A stretch of 43,907 bases of DNA from Paraglaciecola hydrolytica (GCF_001565895.1 NZ_LSNE01000003.1:601267-645173), one strand, 5' to 3'; positions 1 to 6,668 are shown, counted from the first letter of the stretch. A program made the numbers and translations. The notes: a model not told the origin generated them from the sequence alone.

Positions 1-721
1 CAAAAGCAGGGCCTACGTTTTCTAAATTAGCAGCAATAACCGATACGGCACCCACTAAATAAATCAAAGCCATTAAAGGCACTATTTTAGCGGTAACGGC
101 GGCGATACGAGTGATACCACCCAAAATAACCAGCGCAAGTAAAATGCCTAGTACCGCACCTACGATTAAAGGATCAAAACCAAAAGTCGCTTCGATACTG
201 GTCGCGATACCATTACTTTGTGGCAAGTTGCCCGTACCAAAAGAACTGATCACCGTTGCAATAGCAAAAGCCACGGCTAACCATTTCATGTTCAAACGTT
301 TATCCATGTAATACATGGGGCCACCAGCCATGGTGCCATCAGGGGTTTTATCACGGTATTTATGTGACAGGGTCACTTCAACAAACTTGGTTGTCATACC
401 CAAAAATGCGGTTGCCCACATCCAAAACAACGCCGCAGGACCACCTAAAAAGATAGCAAAGGCCACACCACCGATATTACCCGTACCCACAGTACCCGAT
501 AAAGCGGTGGTTAAAGCGCGAAAATGGCTGGTATCACCTGGTGCATCGGCCTTGTCGTACTTGCCCATCACCACTTTCCAAGCATGTTTGAAATATCTAA
601 CTTGCGGAAATTTTAAGTAAATCGTGAAAAATAAACCGGTGCCAAGCAGTACATAAGGAAACCACCAAGCGCCCCCCAACATGCCGTCGAGTGAGTTTAA
701 AAAGTTATGAAATGTCTCCAC
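1..721 (-). CDS. AGCS-family alanine/glycine:sodium symporter, 3' part cut by window edge
   Basis: Inner-membrane secondary transporter that imports alanine or glycine with Na+. The reading frame translated from the minus strand starts [20 protein letters not shown] and continues with family hallmarks: [18 protein letters not shown], the GGPMYYM motif, then [10 protein letters not shown]. It runs off the left edge after about 240 codons, roughly half the usual 450-550 aa. The start is a GTG at 721-719, chosen because AAGGGG lies 6 nt upstream; no in-frame ATG fits the conserved N-terminus. It lies downstream of, and in the same direction as, the M14 carboxypeptidase gene, with 189 bp between them filled by a foldback sequence. 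A peptidase followed by an amino-acid importer fits peptide utilisation, but co-transcription is only inferred. Confidence 0.93.
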   Translation of the reverse strand, partial: METFHNFLNSLDGMLGGAWWFPYVLLGTGLFFTIYLKFPQVRYFKHAWKVVMGKYDKADAPGDTSHFRALTTALSGTVGTGNIGGVAFAIFLGGPAALFWMWATAFLGMTTKFVEVTLSHKYRDKTPDGTMAGGPMYYMDKRLNMKWLAVAFAIATVISSFGTGNLPQSNGIATSIEATFGFDPLIVGAVLGILLALVILGGITRIAAVTAKIVPLMALIYLVGAVSVIAANLENVGPAF

Positions 722-749
722 TGTTTTCCCCTTTAATTATTATTGTTTT

Positions 750-879
750 TACCCTTAATCCTTGAAGCTACACGTTTGTTGGTTCCACTCATTCACCTCA
801 TTTGTCTTAGTCACTTAGTAAACTAAGCTCATGGGGTATCTTCATTTGCCACTGTGTGTAGTTCCAATCATAAGGGGTA
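750..879. repeat. Foldback sequence in the leader of the AGCS gene
   Basis: Arms at 750-773 and 856-879 are inverted repeats agreeing at 17 of 24 positions, including TACCC and CTACAC at the ends. A 14-bp palindrome, CTTAGT-AA-ACTAAG, sits between them at 814-827. The structure fills most of the gap between the carboxypeptidase and symporter genes. It could be a dispersed palindromic repeat or a leader RNA. It does not show the tandem aptamer pattern of a glycine riboswitch. Confidence 0.45.
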
Positions 880-910
880 TATTGCTTTTATGTAACACTT
901 AAGAGCGAAC

Positions 911-2038
911 TTAACGCAGCATATCAATAACCGAGCGCATAGCAATTAATACATCTTCACCTAATTGTTTACTGCGCACCGGAGACCAACCATAAGCTGC
1001 ATCAGGTAGCTCGATATTGTCTTTAAACGGCATTTCTAAGGTGAAAGCCATACAATCAAATTGCTGACCAACAGCATGTGTCGCTACTGTGGGATTGGCT
1101 GTACCCGGTTTGTCTTTAGGATAACCAAAAGTATCTTGAAACTCCGGCGTAGCCAGTTGCAAACTGGTTTTAAATGTCTCTTCGATGTTTTGCAAACGTG
1201 GGGAATAATTTGGATTACCCTCACAACCTGCCACAAAGTTATAAGGCAGCGCTTCATCGCCGTGAGCATCTAAAAATAAGTCAACACCGGTTTCACGCAT
1301 TTTTTGCATGACATAAAAAACTTCCGGACTGGCTGCAAGGCTGGGTGTTGCCCATTCACGATTCAGGTTTACGCCAGCGGCATTAGTACGTAAATGCCCA
1401 CGCACCGAACCGTCAGGGTTCATATTAGGTACGACATAAAATACCGCTTTATCTAACAACTGACGGGCTAAACCATCATTATCATCTAACAAACGCTCTA
1501 AAAACCCTTCAATAAACCACTCAGCCATGGTCTCACCGGGGTGTTGACGTGCTGTGACCCAGATAACCTTTTTGTCATCGTCAGGCTCACCCACCACCAA
1601 CAAGGACATATCGCGGCCATCGAGAGTTTCACCTAAAAACACCTGCTGACAACGCACTGAAGTTTGTGCCCAAGCCAATAAATCTAAATGGCGCTCGTAG
1701 CTATAAGGTGCAAAATAAGCAAAATAAATATGCTCATGTTCTGGAGTATGCTGGATAACGAGATTGTCACCATCAAACTCGGTATCCACCCTAAACCACT
1801 CTTGGCGATCATAAGACGCTACCGCTTGATAATTCTTCCAACCATCAGGATAAGCTGAGTTTTTTAAGTCAGTAATGGTAAGGCTGTGGGAGACAAAAGC
1901 AGTGCTTTCGAGTTTAAAATGGAACCATTGATAAAAATCTGATTGGTGATCTTTTTGGATGCGAAGCTGGATATCGTTAGGCGCTAAGGCTTTGATTACA
2001 ACGATATTACCACTATCAAAATTGCTGCTAATACGCAT
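911..2038 (-). CDS. M14-family cytosolic carboxypeptidase (Nna1/CCP-like)
   Basis: Zinc metallocarboxypeptidase of 375 aa, without a signal peptide, so cytosolic. Residues about 1-105 form the beta-sandwich domain typical of the bacterial cytosolic carboxypeptidase subfamily, and the M14 catalytic domain follows. Visible active-site elements are HPGE (His166, Glu169: first two zinc ligands), NMNPDGSVRGHLRTN and NLNREW (substrate binding, around 205-229), DAHGDE (His259, third zinc ligand) and TLEMPFKD (Glu335, catalytic base). Bacterial members remove C-terminal residues from peptides, including glutamate; the substrate here is unknown. The ATG start is preceded by a weak AGAGAA. The same-strand neighbour downstream is an amino-acid:sodium symporter. 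Confidence 0.92.
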   Translation of the reverse strand: MRISSNFDSGNIVVIKALAPNDIQLRIQKDHQSDFYQWFHFKLESTAFVSHSLTITDLKNSAYPDGWKNYQAVASYDRQEWFRVDTEFDGDNLVIQHTPEHEHIYFAYFAPYSYERHLDLLAWAQTSVRCQQVFLGETLDGRDMSLLVVGEPDDDKKVIWVTARQHPGETMAEWFIEGFLERLLDDNDGLARQLLDKAVFYVVPNMNPDGSVRGHLRTNAAGVNLNREWATPSLAASPEVFYVMQKMRETGVDLFLDAHGDEALPYNFVAGCEGNPNYSPRLQNIEETFKTSLQLATPEFQDTFGYPKDKPGTANPTVATHAVGQQFDCMAFTLEMPFKDNIELPDAAYGWSPVRSKQLGEDVLIAMRSVIDMLR

Positions 2039-2201
2039 GGGATTTTCTCTAAAAAATTCGACCGCGGTAATTTACCACAGCTTGTCAAAAAAGGTTATAG
2101 CAGCAGGAGTTACAGGGCAAAAACAAAGGTTTTTTGACAATATTTTTATGCGATTGGTCAGAAAATAAACATTGATGTACAACCCGCTAGCTTTTGTAGG
2201 A

Positions 2202-2215
2202 GGGGCTTCAGCCCC
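2202..2215. repeat. GC-rich hairpin GGGGCT-TC-AGCCCC
   Basis: A perfect 6-bp stem in the gap between the IS and the carboxypeptidase gene, within the context GTAGGAGGGGCTTCAGCCCC. Hairpins of this form are dispersed in many gammaproteobacterial genomes. It has no T-tract beside it, so it is not a typical intrinsic terminator. Confidence 0.5.
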
Positions 2216-2280
2216 GAACATTTTATAAAACGCAAAAAGACTATGCGCTGCGCGCTCTTAAGATTCTAAAACATCGCTGC

Positions 2281-2393
2281 GCGACAAAGCATGCGCTTCG
2301 CTTATTTATCGCTACGCGACCGCAATCCATTGCGTTTTTCTAACGGCATCCCTGCCGTCCGACTCACTTCTTCTCAACAGCCAGAAGAAGTGA
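2281..2393 (-). repeat. Three-hairpin structured repeat, copy 1
   Basis: Read on the minus strand, directly after the transposase stop codon: stem 1 (11 bp, arms 2383-2393 and 2364-2374), stem 2 ACGGCA-GGGA-TGCCGT (2343-2358), an 8-nt linker TAGAAAAA, stem 3 CGCAAT-GG-ATTGCG (2321-2334), and a tail with GCGAAGCGCATGC (2289-2301). A second copy on the opposite strand at 6669-6761 has the same order and the same linker length but different stem sequences that still pair. Stem 1 abuts the transposase stop and could also act in transcription termination. Confidence 0.7.
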
Positions 2394-3368
2394 CTATGAT
2401 GTCAAGTAGTGATTTTTCAACATTTTCTCGTCCCACATTGTGTTCTCTCTTAACATTGAATTTAAAATAACAATCATCTTCCTCACACAGGCTACTAAGG
2501 CTTTTTTCTTTGGTTTGCCTTGCGCTACTAATCGTTGATACATCTGACCAAATACAGGGTTACAGCGCACTGCAGACAGCATGGCGATGAACATTACCGA
2601 CCGTATTTGATATCGTCCTCCTTTGACACTGCGTTCGCCGTGGTAAGCACCACTTTCTCGGTTGATAGGCGCGACACCGATAAGAGCCGCCGCCTGTTTA
2701 TTTGTGATGTAGCCAAGCTCAGGCATGTTACTGAGTAAGTTAAAAGCCACCACATTACCGACACCTGGCATTGATTGAAGGATGGCGTTTTTCGCTTGGT
2801 ACTCAGGCGATAATTCAATGGTTTCCTTCAGTGATTTGTCGACGTTGTCTATTTCAGTTGACAGTATTTTGAGAACCGTTTTAATGCTTTTATGAAGACT
2901 CTTAGGGAGGATTTTAAGCCTGTTTTTCTCCATAGTTTGCATGCAGATAAGCTGCCTACGTCTGGCGAGTAAGTCACTCATTAATTGCATTTCATCAGGA
3001 CGCAGCTCAGTCACCGCAGGTTTTATTGCTTCACTGAAATGCGCAATGAGTTGGGCATCAAGTTTATCGGTTTTGGCTAAACGACCAATCGCCCCAGCGA
3101 ACTTCTTTACATGAGCGGGGTTCACCACACAAATCGGTAAATTGGCCTTTTTACACGCTAACACAAAGGCACATTCAAGGCGGCCAGTTGCTTCAATCAC
3201 GATGCGGGTGGGTTTATGTTTTTTAATATCTTTAACCGCTTGTTTAATACCGATGTCATCGTTCGACACAGAAAAACAAACATCTAAAGGACGAATAGAA
3301 ATATCGAGTTGTGATTTACCTGTATCAACCCCGACATTGATTTCATTTTGATTATTTTTAGTATCCAT
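2394..3368 (-). CDS. IS110-family transposase (DEDD recombinase)
   Basis: 324 aa, full length for the family. The N-terminal RuvC-like DEDD domain shows Asp15 (VGVDTGKS), Glu59 (VIEATG) and Asp101/Asp104 (KTDKLDAQ). The C-terminal transposase_20 domain shows MPGVGNVVAFNLLSNMPELG and GVAPINRESG with Ser239, matching the position of the catalytic serine described for IS110 enzymes. No frameshift or internal stop is visible, so the protein may be active. IS110 enzymes are guided by a structured bridge RNA made from the element's own non-coding end. The sequence upstream of this gene is rich in hairpins. The TAG stop abuts a perfect 11-bp hairpin. Confidence 0.95.
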   Translation of the reverse strand: MDTKNNQNEINVGVDTGKSQLDISIRPLDVCFSVSNDDIGIKQAVKDIKKHKPTRIVIEATGRLECAFVLACKKANLPICVVNPAHVKKFAGAIGRLAKTDKLDAQLIAHFSEAIKPAVTELRPDEMQLMSDLLARRRQLICMQTMEKNRLKILPKSLHKSIKTVLKILSTEIDNVDKSLKETIELSPEYQAKNAILQSMPGVGNVVAFNLLSNMPELGYITNKQAAALIGVAPINRESGAYHGERSVKGGRYQIRSVMFIAMLSAVRCNPVFGQMYQRLVAQGKPKKKALVACVRKMIVILNSMLRENTMWDEKMLKNHYLTS

Positions 3369-3640
3369 AATAAGCTTACTCCGCCTTGCAAATACGGGCT
3401 CTGAGGCCCAGTTGACTATCCGAGTTTTATGCTTGGAGTCCTATGCAGTGCTCACACTTCTTTGCGGTCTCTCAAATGAGGAACCAGTAAGCAAACGAGC
3501 TACTGCATAAGAAGGCTTTGGTTGCCGCCAAAGCTTGGGCCTCACTTTACCTAAACTTGAATAAGGTGAAACGATATTATGGGAAGGGATTATCCATACA
3601 AGTAAGCAAGAAGGGCCGCTCTCCAACCAACTTTCTAATC
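3369..3640 (-). ncRNA. Candidate IS110 bridge RNA region (upstream non-coding end)
   Basis: A gene-free 272 nt immediately upstream of the transposase. On the minus strand it contains CTTTGG-CGGCAA-CCAAAG, an imperfect pair around CAGTA/TACTG, CTCA-TT-TGAG and GGGC-CTCAGA-GCCC. In IS110-group elements the bridge RNA is encoded at this place. Its internal loops should match the target and donor sequences, but I could not identify those loops because the element's ends are unknown. Location and hairpin density are the only evidence. Confidence 0.35.
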
Positions 3641-3644
3641 CGCT

Positions 3645-3779
3645 TTAAGTCCCGGCTTTCAAGTCAAAACGGCGAGATGTAACTTCCTTGTAAGCCTCGC
3701 CTTGTCCAAACGTCCTGTTTGGACATTTGACAAGCCGACACTTCAATCGGGAAAGTTGGAGTCGAGAGTAAAACCACAT
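3645..3779 (-). CDS. Possible small ORF in a fifth, truncated cassette
   Basis: A 44-codon frame starts MWFYSRLQLSRL and ends SRRFDLKAGT, with its ATG six bases beyond the attC core site at 3786-3792. That is the usual place for a cassette gene start. It runs through two strong inverted repeats (3703-3725 and 3671-3701), which is unusual for coding sequence. The matching AATTAAC box expected at the cassette's far end is absent, so the cassette seems truncated, presumably by the IS. It may not be a real gene. Confidence 0.2.
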   Translation of the reverse strand: MWFYSRLQLSRLKCRLVKCPNRTFGQGEAYKEVTSRRFDLKAGT

Positions 3780-3785
3780 TCTTCG

Positions 3786-3893
3786 AATTAACGCTTCGCA
3801 TAAATAGCGGAGCAAGTTGGACGCTTTTTTGCGCCGTGTGTTTTGCAAAAAACCGGCCTGCTTGCGGAGTCAGGTTTAATGCGCTTGTTAGCA
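3786..3893 (-). other. attC recombination site of cassette D (108 bp)
   Basis: Minus strand: R'' box TGCTAAC (3893-3887), then AAGCGCATTAAA, a long central region, TTTATGCG, and R' box GTTAATT (3792-3786). The inner arms CGCATTAAA and TTTATGCG pair with one unpaired base, the extrahelical base characteristic of attC. The R'' box is the exact reverse complement of the R' box that opens the same cassette at 4380-4386 (GTTAGCA), as expected when a cassette circularises. Confidence 0.85.
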
Positions 3894-3899
3894 ATATTT

Positions 3900-4361
3900 T
3901 TAATCCGATGAAAACGTTTTTATATGTTTAATGTTTTTTACTGAGTCATTAAACTCCTGTAGTGACAAGTCAATTTTATACATACCAAGTGTTTTAAGGT
4001 TATATCCTGCTTTTAGTTTTTTAGGGCTAGGAAACTCAAACTCCATCTTAAAAGCATCACCTTTTTCTGAGATATAAAAAAACTTTAAATCATCAAAGGA
4101 GTAATCAACATTATCAATAATTAAACTGTTTGAAGTTAAATCAAATATAAATAATTTGGGATGTTTAATTACCTTATAGATACGATCAGCTAGCCAAATA
4201 AATAGGAACGGTATACCTCCTATAAGAAAAATAGCTTTTCCCCATTGATTATTAGGAATGCTATCTCTAAAAAACCAAAACGGAATACAGATTAGAAGAC
4301 ATATCACAGGTTCAAATAAAGGACGAAAAATATAGTGTTTTTTGAACTGATAACGATTCAA
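3900..4361 (-). CDS. Cassette D: small membrane protein of unknown function
   Basis: About 153 aa, not recognised. There are two hydrophobic segments near the N-terminus (around FEPVICLLICIPFWFF and AIFLIGGIPFLFIWLA), then a soluble C-terminal part of about 90 residues rich in beta-forming residues (LFIFDLTSNSLIID). It is thus a likely inner-membrane protein with a cytoplasmic domain. Start: AGGAGG is followed after 5 nt by a TTG at 4361-4359; an upstream TTG at 4376 lies before the ribosome-binding site and is less likely. The start lies within 30 nt of the core site at 4380-4386 and the stop lies 7 nt before the attC, the compact layout of a cassette. AT-rich compared with the neighbouring housekeeping genes. 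Confidence 0.75.
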   Translation of the reverse strand: MNRYQFKKHYIFRPLFEPVICLLICIPFWFFRDSIPNNQWGKAIFLIGGIPFLFIWLADRIYKVIKHPKLFIFDLTSNSLIIDNVDYSFDDLKFFYISEKGDAFKMEFEFPSPKKLKAGYNLKTLGMYKIDLSLQEFNDSVKNIKHIKTFSSD

Positions 4362-4379
4362 CAATGCCTCCTGCAATAT

Positions 4380-4460
4380 TGCTAACGCTTTTGTAAGGGG
4401 CGCGTGTAGTTCACGCGTCCCAGCCCAACTCGTTGGGCGAACTTAACAAACTTGTTATGC
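4380..4460 (-). other. attC recombination site of cassette C (81 bp)
   Basis: Minus strand: R'' GCATAAC (4460-4454), AAGTTTGTTAAG, the inner stem GCCCAAC..GTTGGGC, the stem GCGTG..CACGC, CTTACAAAAGC, and R' GTTAGCA (4386-4380). It differs from the attC at 5028-5108 at only two inner positions plus the core boxes, so these two belong to one family, as in sedentary chromosomal integrons. R'' is the exact complement of the R' at 5028-5034 that opens cassette C. The stop codon of the cassette gene lies inside the R'' box. Confidence 0.92.
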
Positions 4461-5015
4461 GAAAAATTCTTTGCATTGGTTAAGAAGGTGCTTATTTAGA
4501 GCAAAGCCACTATTTTTAATACTAGCTGTAAAAAATTTGTCGCTACCTGTTGGTTTAATTAGAAATTCAAAAGTCTTTTTAGACAGGATATCTAACATTA
4601 TATTTTCCACCTCATCACCTTGAATAAAATACACACTTTCCCATGCTGAATCATATCGATTTTTTAGTATTGTTCCATTTATCATAATATCCATGGATAA
4701 CTTATGGTTTTCCCCAATATCAAGAGGGTGAGCATCTACATCCTGCTCATTAACATGAGTGGAAATTAAGAGAGAGTATTTTTTTTCTTTTAAACTCGAA
4801 GCCAGAACCTCTGCAGAAAGGCTTGATATATCATTCGAATAACCAAAAGAAACGAAAAAATAAATTGTCTTGTTCTCAGTTAAATCGGTCTTTCCGTCAG
4901 ACCAGAAATAACACGAAGCATCGGTTGTACGAAAATCCCACTTGTCAGATGCAACCGACGAATAAGAAGGGAAAAGAGCTAATATAAAAACAAAAAAATT
5001 GCGCATAATTACCAT
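4455..5015 (-). CDS. Cassette C: secreted protein of unknown function
   Basis: 186 aa, not recognised. The N-terminus MVIMRNFFVFILALFPSY reads as a Sec signal peptide, with likely cleavage after SSVAS near residue 23, giving a periplasmic or secreted protein of about 163 residues. Two cysteines lie in the mature part (ASCYFW and LNQCKEFF), near its two ends, so a disulfide is possible. Two ATGs, at codons 1 and 4, could start it; neither has a strong Shine-Dalgarno sequence, and the second gives the better signal peptide. The gene begins 13 nt after the core site and its TAA overlaps the R'' box, so it is a full cassette gene. No promoter is visible; it is probably read from outside the array. 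Confidence 0.78.
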   Translation of the reverse strand: MVIMRNFFVFILALFPSYSSVASDKWDFRTTDASCYFWSDGKTDLTENKTIYFFVSFGYSNDISSLSAEVLASSLKEKKYSLLISTHVNEQDVDAHPLDIGENHKLSMDIMINGTILKNRYDSAWESVYFIQGDEVENIMLDILSKKTFEFLIKPTGSDKFFTASIKNSGFALNKHLLNQCKEFFA

Positions 5016-5027
5016 AAACTCAATATC

Positions 5028-5108
5028 GCATAACGCTTTTGTAAGGGGCGCGTGTAGTTCACGCGTTCCAGCCCAACTTGTTGGGCGAACTTAACAAACT
5101 TGTTATAC
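5028..5108 (-). other. attC recombination site of cassette B (81 bp)
   Basis: Minus strand: R'' GTATAAC (5108-5102), AAGTTTGTTAAG, the same inner stems as the site at 4380-4460, CTTACAAAAGC, and R' GTTATGC (5034-5028). The R'' box is the exact complement of R' GTTATAC at 5526-5532, which opens cassette B. The TAA of the cassette B gene is inside R''. Confidence 0.92.
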
Positions 5109-5510
5109 ATACTCTGCTCTGATTGTAGAGTTGATTACTTTAAGATTCTTACAAAGTTTGAATGAATCATGATTTGACACTTTCAGCCAAAAATCTTTGA
5201 TGTCCGCACGAGAGAAACACCAAAAATTACTACTTCCCAAAGCACGAAGCTCCTGATTAGGTGTGAAATATAAACTACAACTTAGGTGTTCCATAGCGCT
5301 GTCTGCATCACCACTAAGTTGCCTCGTCAAATCGATATTAAAAAACTCTCCATCACCAATATCGTAACAACCAAATTGAAATAAAAGCATATCCTCATCT
5401 GGTTTATTAAAATCTTTAAAGGGAACTGTTTCATATAATTCCATTTGCCTATTAAGCAGTTCGAAATTATTTTTTCCTTTCAATTCTTTTATCAAACTGT
5501 CTAAAACCAT
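5103..5510 (-). CDS. Cassette B: hypothetical protein
   Basis: 135 aa, not recognised, with no signal peptide or membrane segment, so probably cytoplasmic. Composition is acidic and aromatic-rich (LLFQFGCYDIGDGEFF, SSNFWCFSRADIKDFW). Size and character recall immunity-type or antitoxin-like small cassette proteins, but this is only an impression. The ATG lies 16 nt after the core site with GAGAG a few bases upstream, and the stop overlaps the attC. There is no partner gene inside the cassette. Confidence 0.72.
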   Translation of the reverse strand: MVLDSLIKELKGKNNFELLNRQMELYETVPFKDFNKPDEDMLLFQFGCYDIGDGEFFNIDLTRQLSGDADSAMEHLSCSLYFTPNQELRALGSSNFWCFSRADIKDFWLKVSNHDSFKLCKNLKVINSTIRAEYV

Positions 5511-5525
5511 ATAGCTCTCACGTAT

Positions 5526-5594
5526 GTATAACGCCCCAATATGCCGACGAAACGAGCGCAGCGAGTTGAGGTCGGAATAATTGGCTTGTTAGAT
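5526..5594 (-). other. attC recombination site of cassette A (69 bp)
   Basis: Minus strand: R'' ATCTAAC (5594-5588), AAGCCAATTATTCCGACC, a central CGCTGCGCTCG region, GTCGGCATATTGGGGC, and R' GTTATAC (5532-5526). The inner arms pair over most of their length with an extrahelical base. This is a short attC of the type seen in mobile integrons, unlike the two 81-bp sites downstream. R'' matches R' GTTAGAT at 6310-6316 as an exact complement. Confidence 0.94.
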
Positions 5595-6296
5595 TTCATT
5601 TGCTTCAGCCCAAATGTTTTCATAGTCATCCAATTTTGCAGAAATAACATCTGGGGAAAGCGGTAAAAGATATGTTGGTTTAATTGCAGCGTCCTTTAAG
5701 GACTGCCCCACAACCCAGCAAACATCATTATCAATGAATATGACTCTATCATGCAGCTTGCTGCTTTTTTTTACCTTAATAATATCGCCGTATTGAGTGT
5801 TATATTTTTCAATTACGGGTTTTAGAACCTTTATTTGGTCCTTAACTTTACTCGAAAGTAAGAGCCTAACATTTACATCCGTTTTTCTAGCATCTAAATA
5901 ATGATCAACAACAGTGTAATCAAGAAAAGGATCAATAATAAATATTGTTTGTTTTGCAGACGATATAACTCTATTCATTTCTTTGAAAAAATCATAAACA
6001 TCACCGGCACTGAATACTTTATTTTGAGTTTGGGGAGCTTTTAACTCGAGATCTGCGATTGCTCTTTGAATAGTGCCTAATATTTTAGCTATATTACGGG
6101 GACGTAATAAATCAATGGACATTGAATCTGCGGCTGATTGAAATGACATAGCATCTACAGCATTCCACCTAGTAATAAGAGCATGTCCCTGCCCAAACCA
6201 AACTAGATGTTCCTTTGAAGAGGGATGATAGTCATCCAAGTTAGGAGCCCTTTCAATTAAGGCTCTAAGTTGTGCTAAAAGTACCGAATGCTCCAT
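5589..6296 (-). CDS. Cassette A: phospholipase D-like domain protein
   Basis: 235 aa. The C-terminal half (about 95-235) has the PLD-like fold pattern: a strand TIFIIDPFLDYTVVDHYL, then VRLLLSSKV, then LHDRVIFIDNDVCWVVGQSL. The last carries a single HxRx4D motif, a variant of HKD with Lys replaced by Arg, so either a dimer forms the active site or catalysis is altered. The N-terminal 90 residues (FGQGHALITRWNAVDAM) are unassigned. PLD-like proteins of this sort occur among nucleases, toxins and defence proteins; the target is unknown. A strong AAGGAAGG lies 2-4 nt before the ATG, 17 nt inside the cassette. The TAA lies inside the attC R'' box. First cassette of the array. Confidence 0.8.
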   Translation of the reverse strand: MEHSVLLAQLRALIERAPNLDDYHPSSKEHLVWFGQGHALITRWNAVDAMSFQSAADSMSIDLLRPRNIAKILGTIQRAIADLELKAPQTQNKVFSAGDVYDFFKEMNRVISSAKQTIFIIDPFLDYTVVDHYLDARKTDVNVRLLLSSKVKDQIKVLKPVIEKYNTQYGDIIKVKKSSKLHDRVIFIDNDVCWVVGQSLKDAAIKPTYLLPLSPDVISAKLDDYENIWAEANEI

Positions 6297-6309
6297 GACC
6301 TTCCTTGAA

Positions 6310-6316
6310 ATCTAAC
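6310..6316 (-). other. Core site GTTAGAT opening the first cassette (degenerate attC or attI)
   Basis: Minus-strand GTTAGAT fits the GTTRRRY core consensus and is the exact complement of the R'' box at the far end of cassette A. No R''/L'' half of an attC lies upstream in the usual 60-120 bp, so this may be an attI-like site or the scar of a lost cassette. No integrase gene or remnant can be found on either strand up to 6846. Confidence 0.65.
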
Positions 6317-6320
6317 AGTG

Positions 6321-6380
6321 TATTAGTCGGAATCATGTTAAATACGGATTTAACATGAACTGTATTTTCCACGACTAATA
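6321..6380. repeat. Nested palindrome upstream of the first cassette
   Basis: Outer arms TATTAGTCG (6321-6329) and CGACTAATA (6372-6380) enclose perfect 10-bp arms CATGTTAAAT (6334-6343) and ATTTAACATG (6348-6357) around ACGG. It lies 38 to 61 bp before the ATG of cassette A, where a promoter operator or a structured recombination site would be expected. Confidence 0.7.
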
Positions 6381-6522
6381 AATAATTTTTCTTATAATTT
6401 CATAATCTTGCTCAAAAACCTAATGGTAATTTTTCAGCTCAGAACTTTGTATTTAAACAGAGTCGGGTTATGTGCAAAAATACAGAATTAAATCGAAGAA
6501 AGTGGGTTTTTATTCCCCGTAT

Positions 6523-6648
6523 AAACGTTCCCTGATTTGCGCCAGAATTGACTAAGTAAACTGGCAGGGAAAGCCAGTTTAGCTTTGTCTTGTCGGGAAC
6601 AAGTCAAAGCGGCTTAGTGAATTCAAGCAAATCAGGATTAGAACGTTT
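6523..6648. repeat. Cloverleaf-like long palindrome
   Basis: Nested inverted repeats: AAACGTTC/GAACGTTT (6523-6530, 6641-6648); CCTGATTTGC/GCAAATCAGG (6531-6540, 6627-6636); GAATTGACTAAG/CTTAGTGAATTC (6545-6556, 6613-6624, one mismatch). Inside are two side-by-side hairpins, AACTGGC/GCCAGTT (6559-6579) and CTTTGTCTTGT/ACAAGTCAAAG (6583-6609, one mismatch). The result is a 126-nt branched structure. No protein-coding frame is convincing here. Confidence 0.75.
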
Positions 6649-6668
6649 AGTGGGCCGGCTTCTTTCTG

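Larger units (their letters stand above)
2394..3640 (-). mobile_element. IS110-family insertion sequence, exact ends unresolved
   Basis: Defined by the intact transposase gene plus about 270 nt of structured non-coding DNA upstream, up to about 3640, where the sequence turns into cassette-like DNA. IS110-group elements lack clear terminal inverted repeats and usually make no target duplication, so the ends cannot be fixed from one copy. The element sits at the distal end of a cassette array and next to a hairpin repeat. A related subgroup (IS1111-attC) is known to target attC sites, which makes this position suggestive. Confidence 0.7.

Noticed and set aside
722-910. Glycine riboswitch upstream of the AGCS gene
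   Set aside because: The tandem conserved purine-rich cores of that aptamer are not visible; only simple inverted repeats are seen.
3664-3894. Open frame of 76 codons across the attC of cassette D
   Set aside because: It runs through the recombination site and has no start signal; its open state follows from the attC sequence.
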